NCBI GenBank assembly: GCA_004026145.2
Contig: CP034993.1
Coordinates: forward strand, 5,202,465 to 5,266,464
Source: Takifugu bimaculatus
Lineage: Eukaryota; Chordata; Actinopteri; Tetraodontiformes; Tetraodontidae
Direction: 5' to 3'
Length of the DNA stretch: 64,000 nt
Part shown: positions 45,778 to 57,470 of the stretch, one piece after another
How the letters are laid out: every line of letters starts with the position of its first letter
Numbering within the stretch: the stretch's first letter is position 1
Translations under genes and position numbers: made by a program
Notes under the pieces: model-generated
The model's database searches: none
What the model saw: only the letters and a program-made list of their open reading frames with translations
What the model was told of the DNA's origin: nothing

Positions 45778-46678
45778 AGCTGACCGCTGCTGTTCTCAGG
45801 AGCCCAGAACAGAATCCTTGACCCTACTCATGAGACGCCTGTAGCACAGAGTTGGAGCAGGTTCAACTCTGGTGTATTTTCTCACCCACACCCAGGGTTC
45901 TGAGGGTATAAGGCAGTGAAAGCTGGGCTCCTGAAAGTGGAAAACCCAGGTGGCCCCCTGAAGTAAGAACATTTTCTTGCTCTCCTGCAGACACATATTT
46001 AATAGAGTGTTCTAGAGAAATTATAAATACCTGGGAGGATTAGCATTTTGGCAAAGAAGGTAATCCAGTCGCAAAGCCCAAGGAGATGTCTAATACAGGG
46101 ACATGAAAGGACGCACTCTCCTGGTCCTTCGTTCTGGCTCTGCTGTAGAGAGGTGTAACTGCCATTTTTTTTGAATCATTTATAACACTTACATCTTGTT
46201 AGTTTTGTCATACTTATTACTGTAATACCGCAAATTTGTTCTTAGCTGTGGTTGATCGAAACACTCACAATCATCTTGAGAGAAGAGCTGAGAGCAGAGA
46301 AGGACACCTCTTGAGGCCATCCGCAGGGATTTCCCTGCTCTCCATTTTTTTTCGCAAGCTAGCAAATTACACCTGAAAGCTATCAGGTATCATGGCAGCC
46401 TCTAGCGGTTGAAAGACTAGGAATTCCTTGGAATAAAAAATAAGCTTTTCGTTTCGTTATTTTGACCTCGTCATCCCGTTTGAAGGGTGCTGGAGCCTGT
46501 CCTTTACTCAGGTTTTTGAGTCAAATAAGGTTTAAATGTTTTCGTCCCTTAATATATCCGAGCCTTTGCGGGTTCTTTCCTTTTGGGGAAGGGGTTCACC
46601 TTTACCTTCCACTTGTTGAGAGACATAGATCTCTGTCCAACTTAGTTGTTCTGCAGTCAGATGCTCCTCCAGATTTTA
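45778..46678. other. Unique DNA, nothing recognised
   Basis: No gene or repeat identified. Confidence 0.45.
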
Positions 46679-46680
46679 TA

Positions 46681-47716
46681 TACCGTATTTTCACAACCAT
46701 AAGGCGCACTGTATTAAAAGGCACATTCTCAGTTATGGGTGCTATTTCTGCATTTAAAACATACATAAGGTGCACCGTATTATTAGGCGCATGCTGAAAC
46801 ATACAGTAAAAAATGACAATGGAAGTAAAACAGTGAGTTTCGACACATTTATTGAACAAAATATTCATTCTTCCGCCACAAAACCATCAAGGTTTTCATC
46901 TTCTGTATCTGAATTAAACAGCGGCACTATTTCAATGTCCAACATCCTGAATTCCTCTTCTTAATCATCTGAATCGGACTCACCGACCGGTTCCGGCTCA
47001 GCATGGATTTTGTGAAAGCTCTTACAATACATGAAGACGGTATCAAAGCCCCATGCGTCTACAATCCACCCGCATATGGTGGCATAACTTGCCCGCCGCT
47101 GCCTCATAGTCTTTGTGTTCGCCTTCCATCATCCAGCGCTCTGTCCGTTTCCGTGGCAGCCAAGAACCACGGTGAACAACGACTTCTCATGCCCCATTGT
47201 GCGTATCGCCACCGTGCCGGTCCCTTTTTCTCCACTTTGTGGGTGAAAGGGATGTTAAAAGTCAGACGGATCTCATCCATGTTGGTGATGTGGCTGGGCG
47301 CGGTTATCTTGTCGCGGCAGTAGGTGCGGAAGATGGCCACCCTCTCCTGGTAATCCGCGGGCAGCCGCTGCACAACAGTTGTCCTTGCGCGTATGGAGAG
47401 ATGCCTCCTCCTCATAAAGTGAAAACACTAAGATTGCTCAATTGCCACTTTCAGCCGCATATTCGATGGCCTGCAGTTTAAAGTAAGCCTCATTCATACA
47501 CGTCTCGCTTGACTGGCGCCATTTTAGGGGATCCCTGCACGTAGGTGTGCCGCTAATCAATTGGCGGAGCGTTTACCGTAGTGCACCCACCATAGGCGCA
47601 CAGCAGATTTTGGAACTCAGTCCACACAAAAGGCGCACCATATTATAAGGCGCACTGTCGATTTTTGAGAAAATCTCAGTGTTTTCGGTGCGCCTTATTG
47701 TCGTGAAAATATGGTA
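46681..47716 (-). mobile_element. pogo/Tigger-like DNA transposon, internally deleted
   Basis: 1,036 bp flanked by TA dinucleotides (46,679-46,680 and 47,717-47,718) with terminal inverted repeats starting TACC[GA]TATTTTCAC and continuing through ATAAGGCGCAC for about 30 bp. Repeats of the AAGGCGCAC[CT] word occur again just inside both ends, as subterminal binding-site-like repeats. TA duplication and transposase type place it in the Tc1/mariner superfamily, pogo/Tigger branch. The transposase is a deleted relic, so any mobility would need an enzyme from elsewhere. Confidence 0.88.
46860..47500 (-). pseudogene. pogo/Tigger-like DDE transposase remnant
   Basis: Minus-strand order: a helix-turn-helix start YFKLQAIEYAAESGN (near 47,480), then RRRHLSIRARTTVVQRLPAD and ITNMDEIRLTFNIPFTHKVE (47,415-47,150) with the first catalytic Asp in NMDE. 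The catalytic core then breaks off and resumes at the C-terminal end: MRQRRASYATICGWIVDAWG (from ~47,108), EPVGESDSDD and an acidic tail LFNSDTEDENLDGF (46,920-46,880). The central DDE portion is deleted and frames shift. Known members use this enzyme for cut-and-paste transposition; this one cannot. Confidence 0.8.
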
Positions 47717-47718
47717 TA

Positions 47719-50454
47719 TGCAAAGTGAAATCTCTCTTTGCAAAGGCAACAGCCTGGCAATCAAATGAGGGTGCACTGACGAAGCAATGTTAGCAATCAC
47801 TAGACTTTTTCACAAAGCATTCTGGACTGGAATGATAGCAATGGGTGAAGCCAGGTCAGTGGGCAAGAGCAGATCGGGAGGTGGCGACTGGTTATTAAGC
47901 TGGGCCGTCCGAGCATGAAAAGGTGTTGATATTTAGTTGAAGCTGCTTGCTTGAACATAAAGATGTATTAGTAGACAGTGACTCACAGCCCAGCAGCACC
48001 CAAGAGAAAGCCAGTCTGGGTGGGACTAAAATATCTCTAAAACCATGAAACCTGTGGGGGCGCTATTCTACCTTAACAAGCTGATCAACCTCGTCGACGT
48101 CTCTGGCTCTTCTCCTCTGGAACAATGCTTTCCACCCCAACAATCCCATCAGCGCTTGCTGGCATTTTGAAGTTGCTGCCGTTGTCTCTCCTCAGCACCA
48201 TTCAGTAACTGGAGGAGGGAAAGATCCATCTGCAGATGTAACAAGCTTTGGATTTGGCAGCAAATGTTGCTCTGGAGTTCAGAAATGACAACTGTGGTCA
48301 GATGTTGACTTTCGAATTCTTAAAAATCTTTTTAAGATTTTATCCGCCCCCATTGTCAACTCTGATCCCTTCTCCATTTTGCCTCTTTTCTGTATTCAAG
48401 TCTTTTCTGCTGTCCAAGTCCACTTTGCTTTTTTAACCGGCGCTGGTGCATGTGTGTGGAGGTGAGCGCTGTCTCCGACCTGCGCCAATCAGAGCGGAGT
48501 ATACAGTCAGTGCAGAACTAAAGCAATTTATTTATCTACCAGAGTGGCTTGACCCCCTTTTACAGAAAGCAGATTGCCTCTTTGAGGGCAAATCCAAGGT
48601 CCTGTTTTGTGCACCTATAGATGTGCCATTTCCTCCCCATCAATGCAGTGTCAAGGTGTTAGGTACACAATGTTTGCAGGTTTGTCTCGCAAATACAGAT
48701 TTTGACAAAGTGCTTGCAAGAGCCAGTGCCAGAGCCTGAGTGAACCAGAGTGATTCATTATGGTTCTCTCATCTTCCTTCTGCATCCACAAGATTAGTAA
48801 AGGTCAGGTTGGGGTCCAGAGAGCACATGATTCACTGGCCTCTGGCCAGCTTCTTTGGGAGTTGTGGGTTTTGTGTTTGAAATGTCCATTCTCAACGGGC
48901 TTGGGAAGAAAAGGACATTTGCTATGTCAATTATAGAGGTGAACGCTGTGACTGGACCAAAAAGTTCATGCGGCTTTTCCTTATGCTGCTTGCTGATGAC
49001 TAGTTTACCCACAAGCTTTTCTTACTTCTTTTCTTCTTTCTTCTTAGCTTTTCTCCTACATGAAGTAAAACAAATTAAAATCCAGGACAAACATTGTAAA
49101 GGTTAATTAACTCAAATAAATGATCTAATTTTGTGTTTGTTTTATGGTTTTTGGGGTGATTAAGTGTTTCTCAGCTGTGGGAGGAATGTAAGACACCACT
49201 ACCTGCTCGTATTCCATCCCTTTTTCAGGATTTGATCCCTGACAACCTCCATTGAGGGAGGACAACTCAGAACCATGGTCTGTAATCAGAGATCCGTTCA
49301 CTAAGGCTGATTCCCGAATACAAGACCAGCACCAGCAACATTCAGAGGAAGACAAATTCATTGAAGGGTTTCCCAGTTATTGTTGGTTTGGGCTGTTGTT
49401 ATGGGTTGGTTATTATTGTTGTATAGCTGTACTACTGGGTGCTGTGGCGGCATCACCTTTGGTAGCTCAGTCAGCCAGATAAAGGATGCATGGAGATGCC
49501 ATAAATACAGGTCATGCCAATCAGGGTGTGCAGCATAATTAAATCCACGCAATGCCTGTTAATTAGGATAGGAAAATGTCCTCACTACTGTCTGATAGAT
49601 TTAGAATCTAAATCTAATCTTTAATGTACTATATATATCAATGATAATAATTTTGTTCTAGCGTTGAAGAATGAGCGAGCTCATAAATTGCATGGAGGTG
49701 TGGATAATGGTGTGAGGAGGAGACTTTGAAATGGAACAGGATGAATCTGAATCAGTGAGGTGTGATGATGTAACTCGCTATGATGGCTGCAGCCTCCTAC
49801 TGCACAGCTTCAGCCGAGTTCACCACCATCACACTGTCTCACCTTACTCTTCCAGGCCCTCTCTGGATTATACCTTGAGCAGACCTCACATTACCACCAC
49901 GATTTATTTTTTCATTATTCACATGTGAGCGCTGCCTCCACCTGGAGGAGAGAATATGTTCTTGTACAGGAAGATAAATACATCACCGAGTCCCTGAGTA
50001 CTCGAGGCCTTGATGTCACAGTAGCAAACCATGTGGGATGTGACTCAAATGCTGCCTGTGTGAGTATCACCAGCACTGGCAGCTGAGCCCAGGCCAGCTC
50101 AGTGACGCTGCAATAATCACTAAACTGTTCACAGCAGTTGGCAGCATGCAGACTGGAAAATAAAAAAAGCAACCCTCCAGATACACCAAACTGAAAGAAA
50201 ATACTTATGATAAGATAACCAGAGTTGTGGCCGAGCAGCCATTTTTCTTGGACTGTAAGAGAAGCGTCACTGCAGAAAATGTTGGCAGACTTTACTAGCA
50301 TAAAACCGCAGCTTGTACCAAAATGTTTAAATGTGCCTCCAGAAAGCAACACGAGAAGGTTTCTTGGTGTCAGTGATAATCTTGTAGATTACTTTGATCT
50401 CCTTAGATCTCAAATAGCGAGCGCGAGCGTGAGCAGTCTGAGGATCGCAGCTGC
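47719..50454. other. Unique DNA, no gene supported
   Basis: The ORF at 48,446-48,739 (97 codons) has no recognisable domain. No transposon was recognised with confidence in this span. Confidence 0.45.
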
Positions 50455-50968
50455 TGTCACAGGGCGTCTTGCAGGTGATCTACTATGACTCTACTATGAC
50501 TACTATCTACTTTGATTTTTAACAGGTGCAAAGTGGTGCGCGCCTCCTTATTTAACGAGGAGGTGCTACTGGCCGTCACCATGGAGACGATACGCCTCCA
50601 CTGTGTTGGCTTCTGACCGGCCAGATATGGTGGCACGTGCACGGAGCTTCTTTCTCTGCCGTCTGGCATCGCTGCCTCCTTCTCGCCACAATGGCCGCCG
50701 CATTTGTGCCCAACGCAGCACAGGTGCTAAATATAGAGCAGAAGCAGCCCGAGCACATCCAGCTTAAATAAATCACATTCCAGCTGCTAATGCAAACATT
50801 GCAGAAACTCCTCCCACAAACCTTCTGATCACCTGCAGATGTTGGGCATATTCATGAAGGCGAACGTGCTCAATGGTCTCATTGCATCTGTTGACAGACG
50901 CAGTCCTTGGTGGGTCCAGTTCGTAGATGTGTTGTTACACGCGTGCAAACCTTCAGAAGATGAGGCCC
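50455..50968 (-). mobile_element. Dispersed repeat, possibly a PIF/Harbinger derivative (copy 2, inverted)
   Basis: Minus-strand counterpart of 40,964-41,505, ending on the plus strand in CTTCAGAAGATGAGGCCC, the reverse complement of the copy 1 terminus with changes. It has a short expansion of ACTATGACT/CTATGACTAC repeats at its other edge (50,480-50,515) not present in copy 1. Confidence 0.6.
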
Positions 50969-52701
50969 TGTGTTTGCACAGAAGATAAGGGGCTGAGTCC
51001 AGTTCTCCTGGGCCTCAGTGTCTCCTAAAACTATAATCAAGTGTATGCAGCACTGTTGGTTAGACTGGGACTCTGGGTGAAGATTTCTGGCAGCTCTGAA
51101 AATGCTACTATGTTTTAGGATTCACTTTGAAACCCAGTCAGTTCTGAGGATCTGTCCCACTAATGGTCCTGGACTTTCTGTGGCATACTTATCAGTGTGG
51201 GCCCTGAGGTCCTCAATCAAATGTCATCTTCAGTGAAGAGAGTCCCAGATTTAACCTGAAGAGGATCAATTCTTTGTAGTGCTCTGGAATGAACTTCATG
51301 GGGAAATCTAGTTGTCTGATTTACTATCTGCTTGTGTTTCAGATTGGTTTTATTGCTTTTTTTTATAAGTTATGTCTGTTGACTTTACTATTAATTTGCA
51401 TGAATAAAGTGGTGACTTATTACATTTATAAAAGGGTACTTGAGATGTGTTACTTCTGTCAGACAGCAGATGTACCAACATGGCCAAAGAGAGACAATAA
51501 GATGTTATGATGTACATGCTGGAAATGTTAAAAGGTGCAGCGCAGCAGTGGGGTCCCTGCTTTGCTCTGGCCTTTTAGCTGCTGATTAGATCAATGGCAT
51601 GAATCTGATGGTACTCCTTTGGCCTTCTGCAGGGATGCAGTCTTCTAGTTTGCCAACTATTGGTTGTCTCTGACATTAAACAGTGTTTGTTCCAATTAGC
51701 AACATGATTTATTGCAGCCCATCTAATCAATGAGTCTCACTGGATTTCAGCTGTGATGATGAAAAGACAAGATTAAGGGGTTAGGGTATTTCTCACACTC
51801 ATCTATGATATAGGAAACAGGAGGATGATGGGAGATCAGTAAACAGGAAGTGACTCCTCACATCTCAGGGAGGGATGGAGCAGGAACCACCTACATGTCC
51901 CAAAACTTGATCTGTGCTGACTTTATGAACAGATCGTTGACATTAGAACTCATTCACACTGCCCTTGATTTTGACCCCTCGGTGAGCAGTCTTGATGACA
52001 CTGATGAATGGATGAATTTAGTCCAGGCTCCGCTGTTGTGCTTCAGTATTTACTGTACTTTCCCAACAGCTGTGCTGAATTGTGGGCGCCTTGTTTTGTG
52101 TACCACTTTGCCAGGTTGATTATTTCACAACAGCAGATGTTATTTCTGTTCAAATGCTCTTCTTGCCTTTGTATTTATACCCCCTCAGCCTGGTGCTTCT
52201 CATTATTCTGTTCTCCCAACACTCTCATTCCCAACCTCTTCCCACAGCTTCCTGGGTTTATAACATATAATTTACACTATTGTGTCATATTAATTAAGCA
52301 TCTGACTGCCCAACTGAATATATCCACGTTATTGTGAACTTGTGGTTGTTAATGGGAATAATTCAAAAACCTTGAATTACTGAACCCGCCCTCCACCTAT
52401 CTGGACATCACATTTATGGTTGTCTGAAGCGTAATAATTCAGTGTAAGTGGAACCTGTATCGCACATCCTTGGACACTTGGACACTGCCATCTAGAAACA
52501 AGGGAAACCCAAATTCAAGATGGCTCAAAAAATCTCAAGTGATCTCATTCTTGATTCTTCTTTAATTACTAAAGAAAAATAATCAGCTCAGTAGCACGAC
52601 ATTTCTCAAGGTTTTGCAATTTTTTTTTTTAACAATTTAACATGAAACTATCATGTTATGCCGTGATAATATGAGATGTACAAACACACACAGAAAACTT
52701 G

Positions 52702-52737
<36 letters not shown>

Positions 52738-53179
52738 ACAAAATTGAAGAAGCTGAAACATAACACATAAGGTGCAGATTTTAATCACTAATTCAGCATT
52801 TATAATTGATGACCAGGTACCAGGAGTATAGCAACAGATTTAAGCCAACACAACCATTAATCAACAGCGTGGTGAGGAGCTGAACTCTGCCAGAACTCCC
52901 TATCAGGTCAACACTTGCAGGCTGGTTTAGCACAAACCTGCCAGCTAATAAAATGCTCTGATCTCTCTGCAAACAGGAAGTGCATCTCCAGTTCTGTAGT
53001 ACATTAGCATGAGAGTGCTAATATTACTGTAACAGCTTAAACATCCGACAGTACTCTTGACTGTTTTCCAACTGATGTGGAGGTTGAGGTGAAGCAGAAC
53101 TTCTGCTCACGTGTGCTTGGGTCGGACTGTCATCAATGATCTACACGCTTTGGTGTGGCACACCACTCTGAAATTTGAC
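50969..53179. other. Unique DNA, no gene supported
   Basis: Contains a poly-T (52,619-52,631). No gene recognised. Confidence 0.45.
52705..52734. repeat. (AT)n microsatellite
   Basis: Fifteen AT units; self-complementary and able to extrude as a cruciform. Confidence 0.97.
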
Positions 53180-53640
53180 TCAAGCTCAGGCTCTGCCTGA
53201 CAGGTGGGAAATTATGAAGACCATCTTGGACCTTTCAGTGGGGAAGGCATAGGGCACCTTTATAGAACAGTCTATAAGGGTGTAAATTGCTCCAACACTC
53301 CAGAGCAAGGATGGGCAGCTCCGGTCCACAAGGGCTGATTGAGGCCAGGTTTTCCATCCTACAGGTATACAACACTTCTGCCTGGTAGGACAGAAATCCC
53401 TACGTGAATCCAGCCATCGAGCACGCGAGTTGCCCATCTCTGCTCCAGAGAAATGCTGCAGAGGGGCTAACTTAATGACCACGGCCTGGGCAGGAGTAGC
53501 AGCTGCTGCCATCAGGGGTCCCGGAGTGATAGGAGGATCCATTTGATGGACCATTTCACCAGTCATGGTGGTCTGGAACTCCTCCTGACGGGACATACGA
53601 GCTTCGTGAGCACAAAGAGCTGGTCAGTTTCTCAGTTTTT
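53180..53640 (-). pseudogene. Ty3/gypsy-like gag remnant
   Basis: Minus-strand 53,596-53,451 encodes MSRQEEFQTT...AVVIKLAPLQHFSG and, after a MITE insertion, 53,297-53,186 encodes VPYAFPTERSKMVFIISHLS. The pair 'FSG ... FPTERSKM.FIISHLSGRA' is the usual start of gypsy-type gag capsids in fish (F.G...C..F......FP...SKV.F....L.G.A). Only this N-terminal part is visible, and no protease, RT or LTR adjoins it. A structural, non-enzymatic relic. Confidence 0.6.
53306..53442. mobile_element. hAT-type MITE, 137 bp
   Basis: Terminal inverted repeats CAAGGATGGGCAGCTC (left) and, read from the right, CAGAGATGGGCAACTC. Flanked by the perfect 8-bp duplication CTCCAGAG (53,298-53,305 and 53,443-53,450). 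8-bp duplication and the CAnnG-type TIR fit the hAT superfamily. Too short for a transposase. It interrupts a gypsy-like gag relic, so it is younger than that copy. Confidence 0.88.
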
Positions 53641-55118
53641 CCTGAATCTACTCAGGCCAGACTGTACTGTGTTTCTAAAAATGCCTTCATAAAACCAATT
53701 TTCCTCATGATTTAACACCTGAACATTGCTCAACACTTTGTCTTCCACATCTGTGATTATTATTGACATAATTATATGCTTTCCCACTATATGTTAACCT
53801 TTGGATCAGAAATACCCCAGTGGTAAAGAAGTGGACTTTGTCCAAAAAAGTCCCCAAAGTCTGTCAACATTATCAGCATCTGTATCATCTAACTGAGTAG
53901 AAACAGAGGAACTTCATTCATCATGGTTTCAGTTGAGCTTGACTTTAGCGATGCCAGCAGAAACACTGCAGATGTTCAACACATATTCCAGAGAGGTTAT
54001 GAGAGTTGCTGCTCTGAACAACAGAAGCAGCACAACACCAGTATCCCCATGTCCCTCTCAAATCCTCCCCACCCCACTTTTTATTTCATATATTTAATTA
54101 AAGCTCAGATTACAAACATAAACCAACACTTGTCAGCTATCACTTTTCTAAAAGACACTTTTCATTCTTCTATTTCTTTTTTTAAAATATTATTTACTTT
54201 AGTTTAATAGCTTCCCTATCAGCTACAACAATCCTAAAGCTACCACCACCCCCTGCAGAGGTTGGCGGATTCAGCAAGAACATCTAGATTTGTCCGATTT
54301 CCCGTCTCAAGAATGTTTCCTACTGATATAATGGTCGCGCCAATGTTGGAACATTTTCAACAGGGTCTCAACATTATGCCAGAGGACCAGGCTCTGATAA
54401 TGCCGTGCTAATGTTAGCAACAAGGAGTCACTGTTTTTATTTCTCAAACATTTTATTACATAGTTAATTTGATGAGCCACCTGCACACGTGCTAATGTGC
54501 TACAGACGATCATGGCTAGCATTATTGGACTGCAGAGATGATTAGAAGCATTGGTGTCTACATTAATTAAGTTATTAGAGAGTCTCTAGCAACGAGATGT
54601 TTTAGCTTTCATTTCAGAGCTCTTTTAGGTTCAGTAACCTCTCACATGTGTGATTTGAAACGCTGGTAGCAGCAACTTGGTGCTAACTGGCAACCTGGAT
54701 CAGTGAAGGGGGAGCTATAGAAGGAAGGGCTACACACCAAAACAGTAAATGTAAACATTATTCAGGGGCTGACACAATTTAGATCTTCTGACTGGACTCC
54801 TGATGTGATATAAGTATTTGAATTTAATATGATCGCTTGACGTCTGTTGACATATCGGGGCAATTACAGGATTACTTTCAATTTCTGATATACTGCTGAT
54901 TTTTATATAACTCAAGATTCCACTACATTTGGCTACAATATCAGAATGTCCTTCATGTAACAGTGACAGGTTTTAACCTTTCAACTTAAGGGGGAAAAAG
55001 GCACACCAAGAACCCAATCAAATGCAAATATGATTTGATCTTGGCGGATGTTTCGAGGTCGGATCTTTCCTCGAAGCAAGTTTTTTTGTTCTATGTTCTG
55101 CTGAGGTTATGTGACTAT
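53641..55118. other. Unique DNA, no gene supported
   Basis: AT-rich, nothing recognised. Confidence 0.45.
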
Positions 55119-55240
55119 ATGCTGGTTCTGCTGGATCTCAGTGCTGATCACAGCATCCTGTTACATAGACTGGAACATGTGATTGGGATTAAAGGGACAG
55201 TACAAGACTGGTTTAGATCATATTTATCTGATAGATACCA
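55119..55240 (+). mobile_element. L2-like LINE copy h, 5' piece
   Basis: Encodes MLVLLDLSADHSILLHRLEHVIGIKGTVQDWFRSYLSDRYQ-type RT sequence (shown here only in outline). Relative to copy g, GCTTTTGATACAGTT is missing, which removes the AFDTV part of catalytic motif A without breaking the frame. The copy resumes at 56,299 after an opposite-strand L2 insertion. Confidence 0.85.
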
Positions 55241-55660
55241 ATCTTTCAATCTTCAATCTTTATTTATATAGCGTCTTAAACAATCAAAATTGTTTCAAGG
55301 CGCTTTCCAGAATCCCAGGGCCTAACCCCAGACAAGCAACAGTGGCAAGGAAAAACTCCCCTTTAACAGGAAGAAACCTTGAGCAGGACCAGGCTCATGT
55401 AGGGGGACCCTCCTGCTGATGGCCGGCTGGGTAAAGACAGAGGAGAGGGGGGAGGACAGGTAGATGATAGAAGAAGAGGAGAGGAGAGGCACAGAGCACA
55501 GAAACACACTAAAATACACTATTTATGCAAGCCGCCGGCCGAGTGGGTCAGCAGGGCCGGAGGTCATCATGCAGCTCTGAAAGCGGCGATACCTGTAAAT
55601 GATGTAAATGAATACAGAAGGGGGGGAATACACAAGAATCAGCATAACTAGTCTACTTGA

Positions 55661-55711
55661 TGAGGAGAGGAGAGGAGAGGAGAGGAGAGGAGAGGAGAGG
55701 AGAGGAGAGGA
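55661..55711. repeat. (GAGGA)n microsatellite, first copy in L2-i
   Basis: About ten GAGGA units in the L2 3' UTR. Confidence 0.93.
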
Positions 55712-55837
55712 AACCATGACCCAGGAAAAACTCCCCTTTAACAGGAAGAAACCTTGAGCAGGACCAGGCTCATGTAGGCTGCTGATGGCCGGCTGGGTAA
55801 AGACAGAGGAGAAGAGAAGGAGAGGAGAAGGAGAGGA

Positions 55838-55906
55838 GAGGGAGACGGAGAGGAGAGGAGAGGAGAGGAGAGGAGAGGAGAGGAGAGGAGAGGAGAGGAG
55901 AGGAGA
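55838..55906. repeat. (GAGGA)n microsatellite, second copy in L2-i
   Basis: About twelve GAGGA units, preceded by irregular GAGAAGGA units; belongs to the duplicated half of the 3' UTR. Confidence 0.93.
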
Positions 55907-56298
55907 GGCAAAGAGCACAGAAACACACACAAAAATACATGGGTCAGCGGGGCCGGAGGTCATCATGCAGCTCCGAAGGCGGCGATACCTGTAAAAAAAT
56001 AGAGAGGGGAGGGGGGGGGGAGAAGCAGAAAAACTACACAGGAATCATCATAACTAGTCTGCTTGATGAGGAGGGGGAAAGGAGAGGAAAGAAGAGGAGA
56101 GGAAACCATGACCCAGTGGGGTGACAGAGGCCTGTCAGGTGATCATATTTCCAAACCCCGGCAGCCTTGGCCTATAGCAGCACAGCTAAGATGTTAACCT
56201 AATGATTAGACGACCCCCTAAGTATGATAATTTGTCTATCTATGATAGTAACTGGAACTACAGAATTAACAACAATAAGCGTTTTCAAAGAGGTAGGT

Positions 56299-57432
56299 TA
56301 CCAGTTTGCTCATGTCCATGGCGTTCCCTCCTTATACAGTAGGGTAAGCCGCGGAGGTCCTCAAGGTTCTGTACTTGGACCAATCCTCTTCACCTTGTAC
56401 ATGCTTCCCGTAGGGAAAATTAGAGAAGGAGAGGAGACAGAGAAGTTAGTGAAGCTCCAGACCTGTCTTAAAGACATAAAGTGCTGGATGTCTTCAAATT
56501 TCCTCCTCCTTAACCCAGGAAAAACTGAGGTCATGGTGTTTGGTCCTGAACCTCTCAGGGATAGATTAGATCATATGATCACTCTAGATGGTATCTCATT
56601 AACATCTAGTCTCTCTGTGAGGAATCTAGGAGTAACTTTTGATCAAAATCTCTCCTTCAACTCACACATTAAATTAGTCTCTAGAAGTGCCTTTTTTCAC
56701 CTGAGGAACATCACAAAGATTAGGAAGCTACTGACGCGGCATGATGCTGAAAAGTTAATTCATGCTTTTGTTACTTCCAGGCTGGACTATTGTAATTCTT
56801 TATTATCAGGGTGTCCAAAAAACTTTTTCAGAAGCCTCCAGTTGATCCAAAATGCTACAGCCAGAGTCCTGACAGGTATTAACAAAAGAGATCACATTAC
56901 TCCTGTAATGGCGTCGCTTCATTGGCTGCCCGTTAAAACCCTTCTTTTGATCTACAAGATCCTCAGAGGCCTAGCTCCATCCTACCTGGAGGAGCTAGTG
57001 ACACCTTACCACCCCAACAGACCGCTCCGCTGTCAGAATGCTGGTCTACTTGTGGTTCCCAGAGTTTCTAGGAGTAGAATGGGGGGCCAAGCATTTAGCT
57101 ACCAGGCCCCCCTGCTATGGAACCAGCTCCCTGTCCAGGTACGGGAGGCTGACTCCAAGGCTGCCGAGGTCCGGAAACATGATCACCTGACAGGCCTCTG
57201 TCACCCCACTGGGTCATGGTTTCCTCTCCTCTCCTCTCCTCTCCTCTCCTCTCCTCTCCTCTCCTCTCCTCTCCTCTCCTCTCCTCTCCTCTCCTCTCCT
57301 CTCCTCGCCTGGTCCTTCTCAAGGTTTCTTCCTGTTAAAGGGGAGTTTTTCCTTGCCACTGTTGCTTGTCTGGGGTTAGGCCCTGGGATTCTGGAAAGCG
57401 ACTTGAAACAATTTTGATTGTATAAGATGCTG

Positions 57433-57464
<32 letters not shown>

Positions 57465-57470
57465 TCATCA
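56299..57470 (+). pseudogene. L2-like LINE copy h, RT palm to 3' tail
   Basis: Starts QFAHVHGVPSLYSRVSRGGP and GSVLGPILFTLYM (motif B region), then jumps at about 56,424 from GKIREGE straight to ETEKLVKLQTCLKDIK. Copy g has HCYADDTQLYLSMKPEE between these points, so the catalytic YADD box is deleted. The frame then stays open to 57,150 (SRLDYCNSLLSGCP, HWLPVKTLLLIYKIL). A second deletion of ~170 bp near 57,160 fuses the RT end to the 3' UTR. The copy ends in a (TGAT)n-like tail AAAGATTGATTGATTGATTG. The long frame through deletions is coincidental. Confidence 0.87.
57221..57306. repeat. (CTCCT)n microsatellite in L2-h 3' UTR
   Basis: About 17 pentanucleotide units. Confidence 0.95.

Larger units (their letters stand above)
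55241..56298 (-). mobile_element. L2-like LINE tail copy i, nested in copy h, with tandem duplication
   Basis: Opposite-strand 3' UTR copy inserted into copy h. TACCA flanks it on both sides (55,236-55,240 and 56,299-56,303), consistent with a short target duplication. Inside, the segment with CAGGAAAAACTCCCCTTTAA, the GAGGA microsatellite and GGCGGCGATACCTGTAAA occurs twice (55,340-55,720 and 55,723-56,110), joined at CATGACCCAGGAAAAACTCC. This is a tandem duplication of ~385 bp within the 3' UTR, not seen in other copies. 5'-truncated at GAGGTAGG. Confidence 0.85.

Noticed and set aside
48446..48739. 97-codon ORF as a gene
   Set aside because: No domain, no splice signals, no start context of note.
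53186..53596. 136-codon minus ORF as a host gene
   Set aside because: The middle third is a hAT MITE with TIRs and an 8-bp duplication; the ends are gypsy-like gag.
56224..57417. 397-codon plus-strand ORF taken as a gene
   Set aside because: It is a chimaera: the end of an opposite-strand L2 insertion, a deleted L2 RT, then microsatellite-coded SPLLSSPLLSS repeats.
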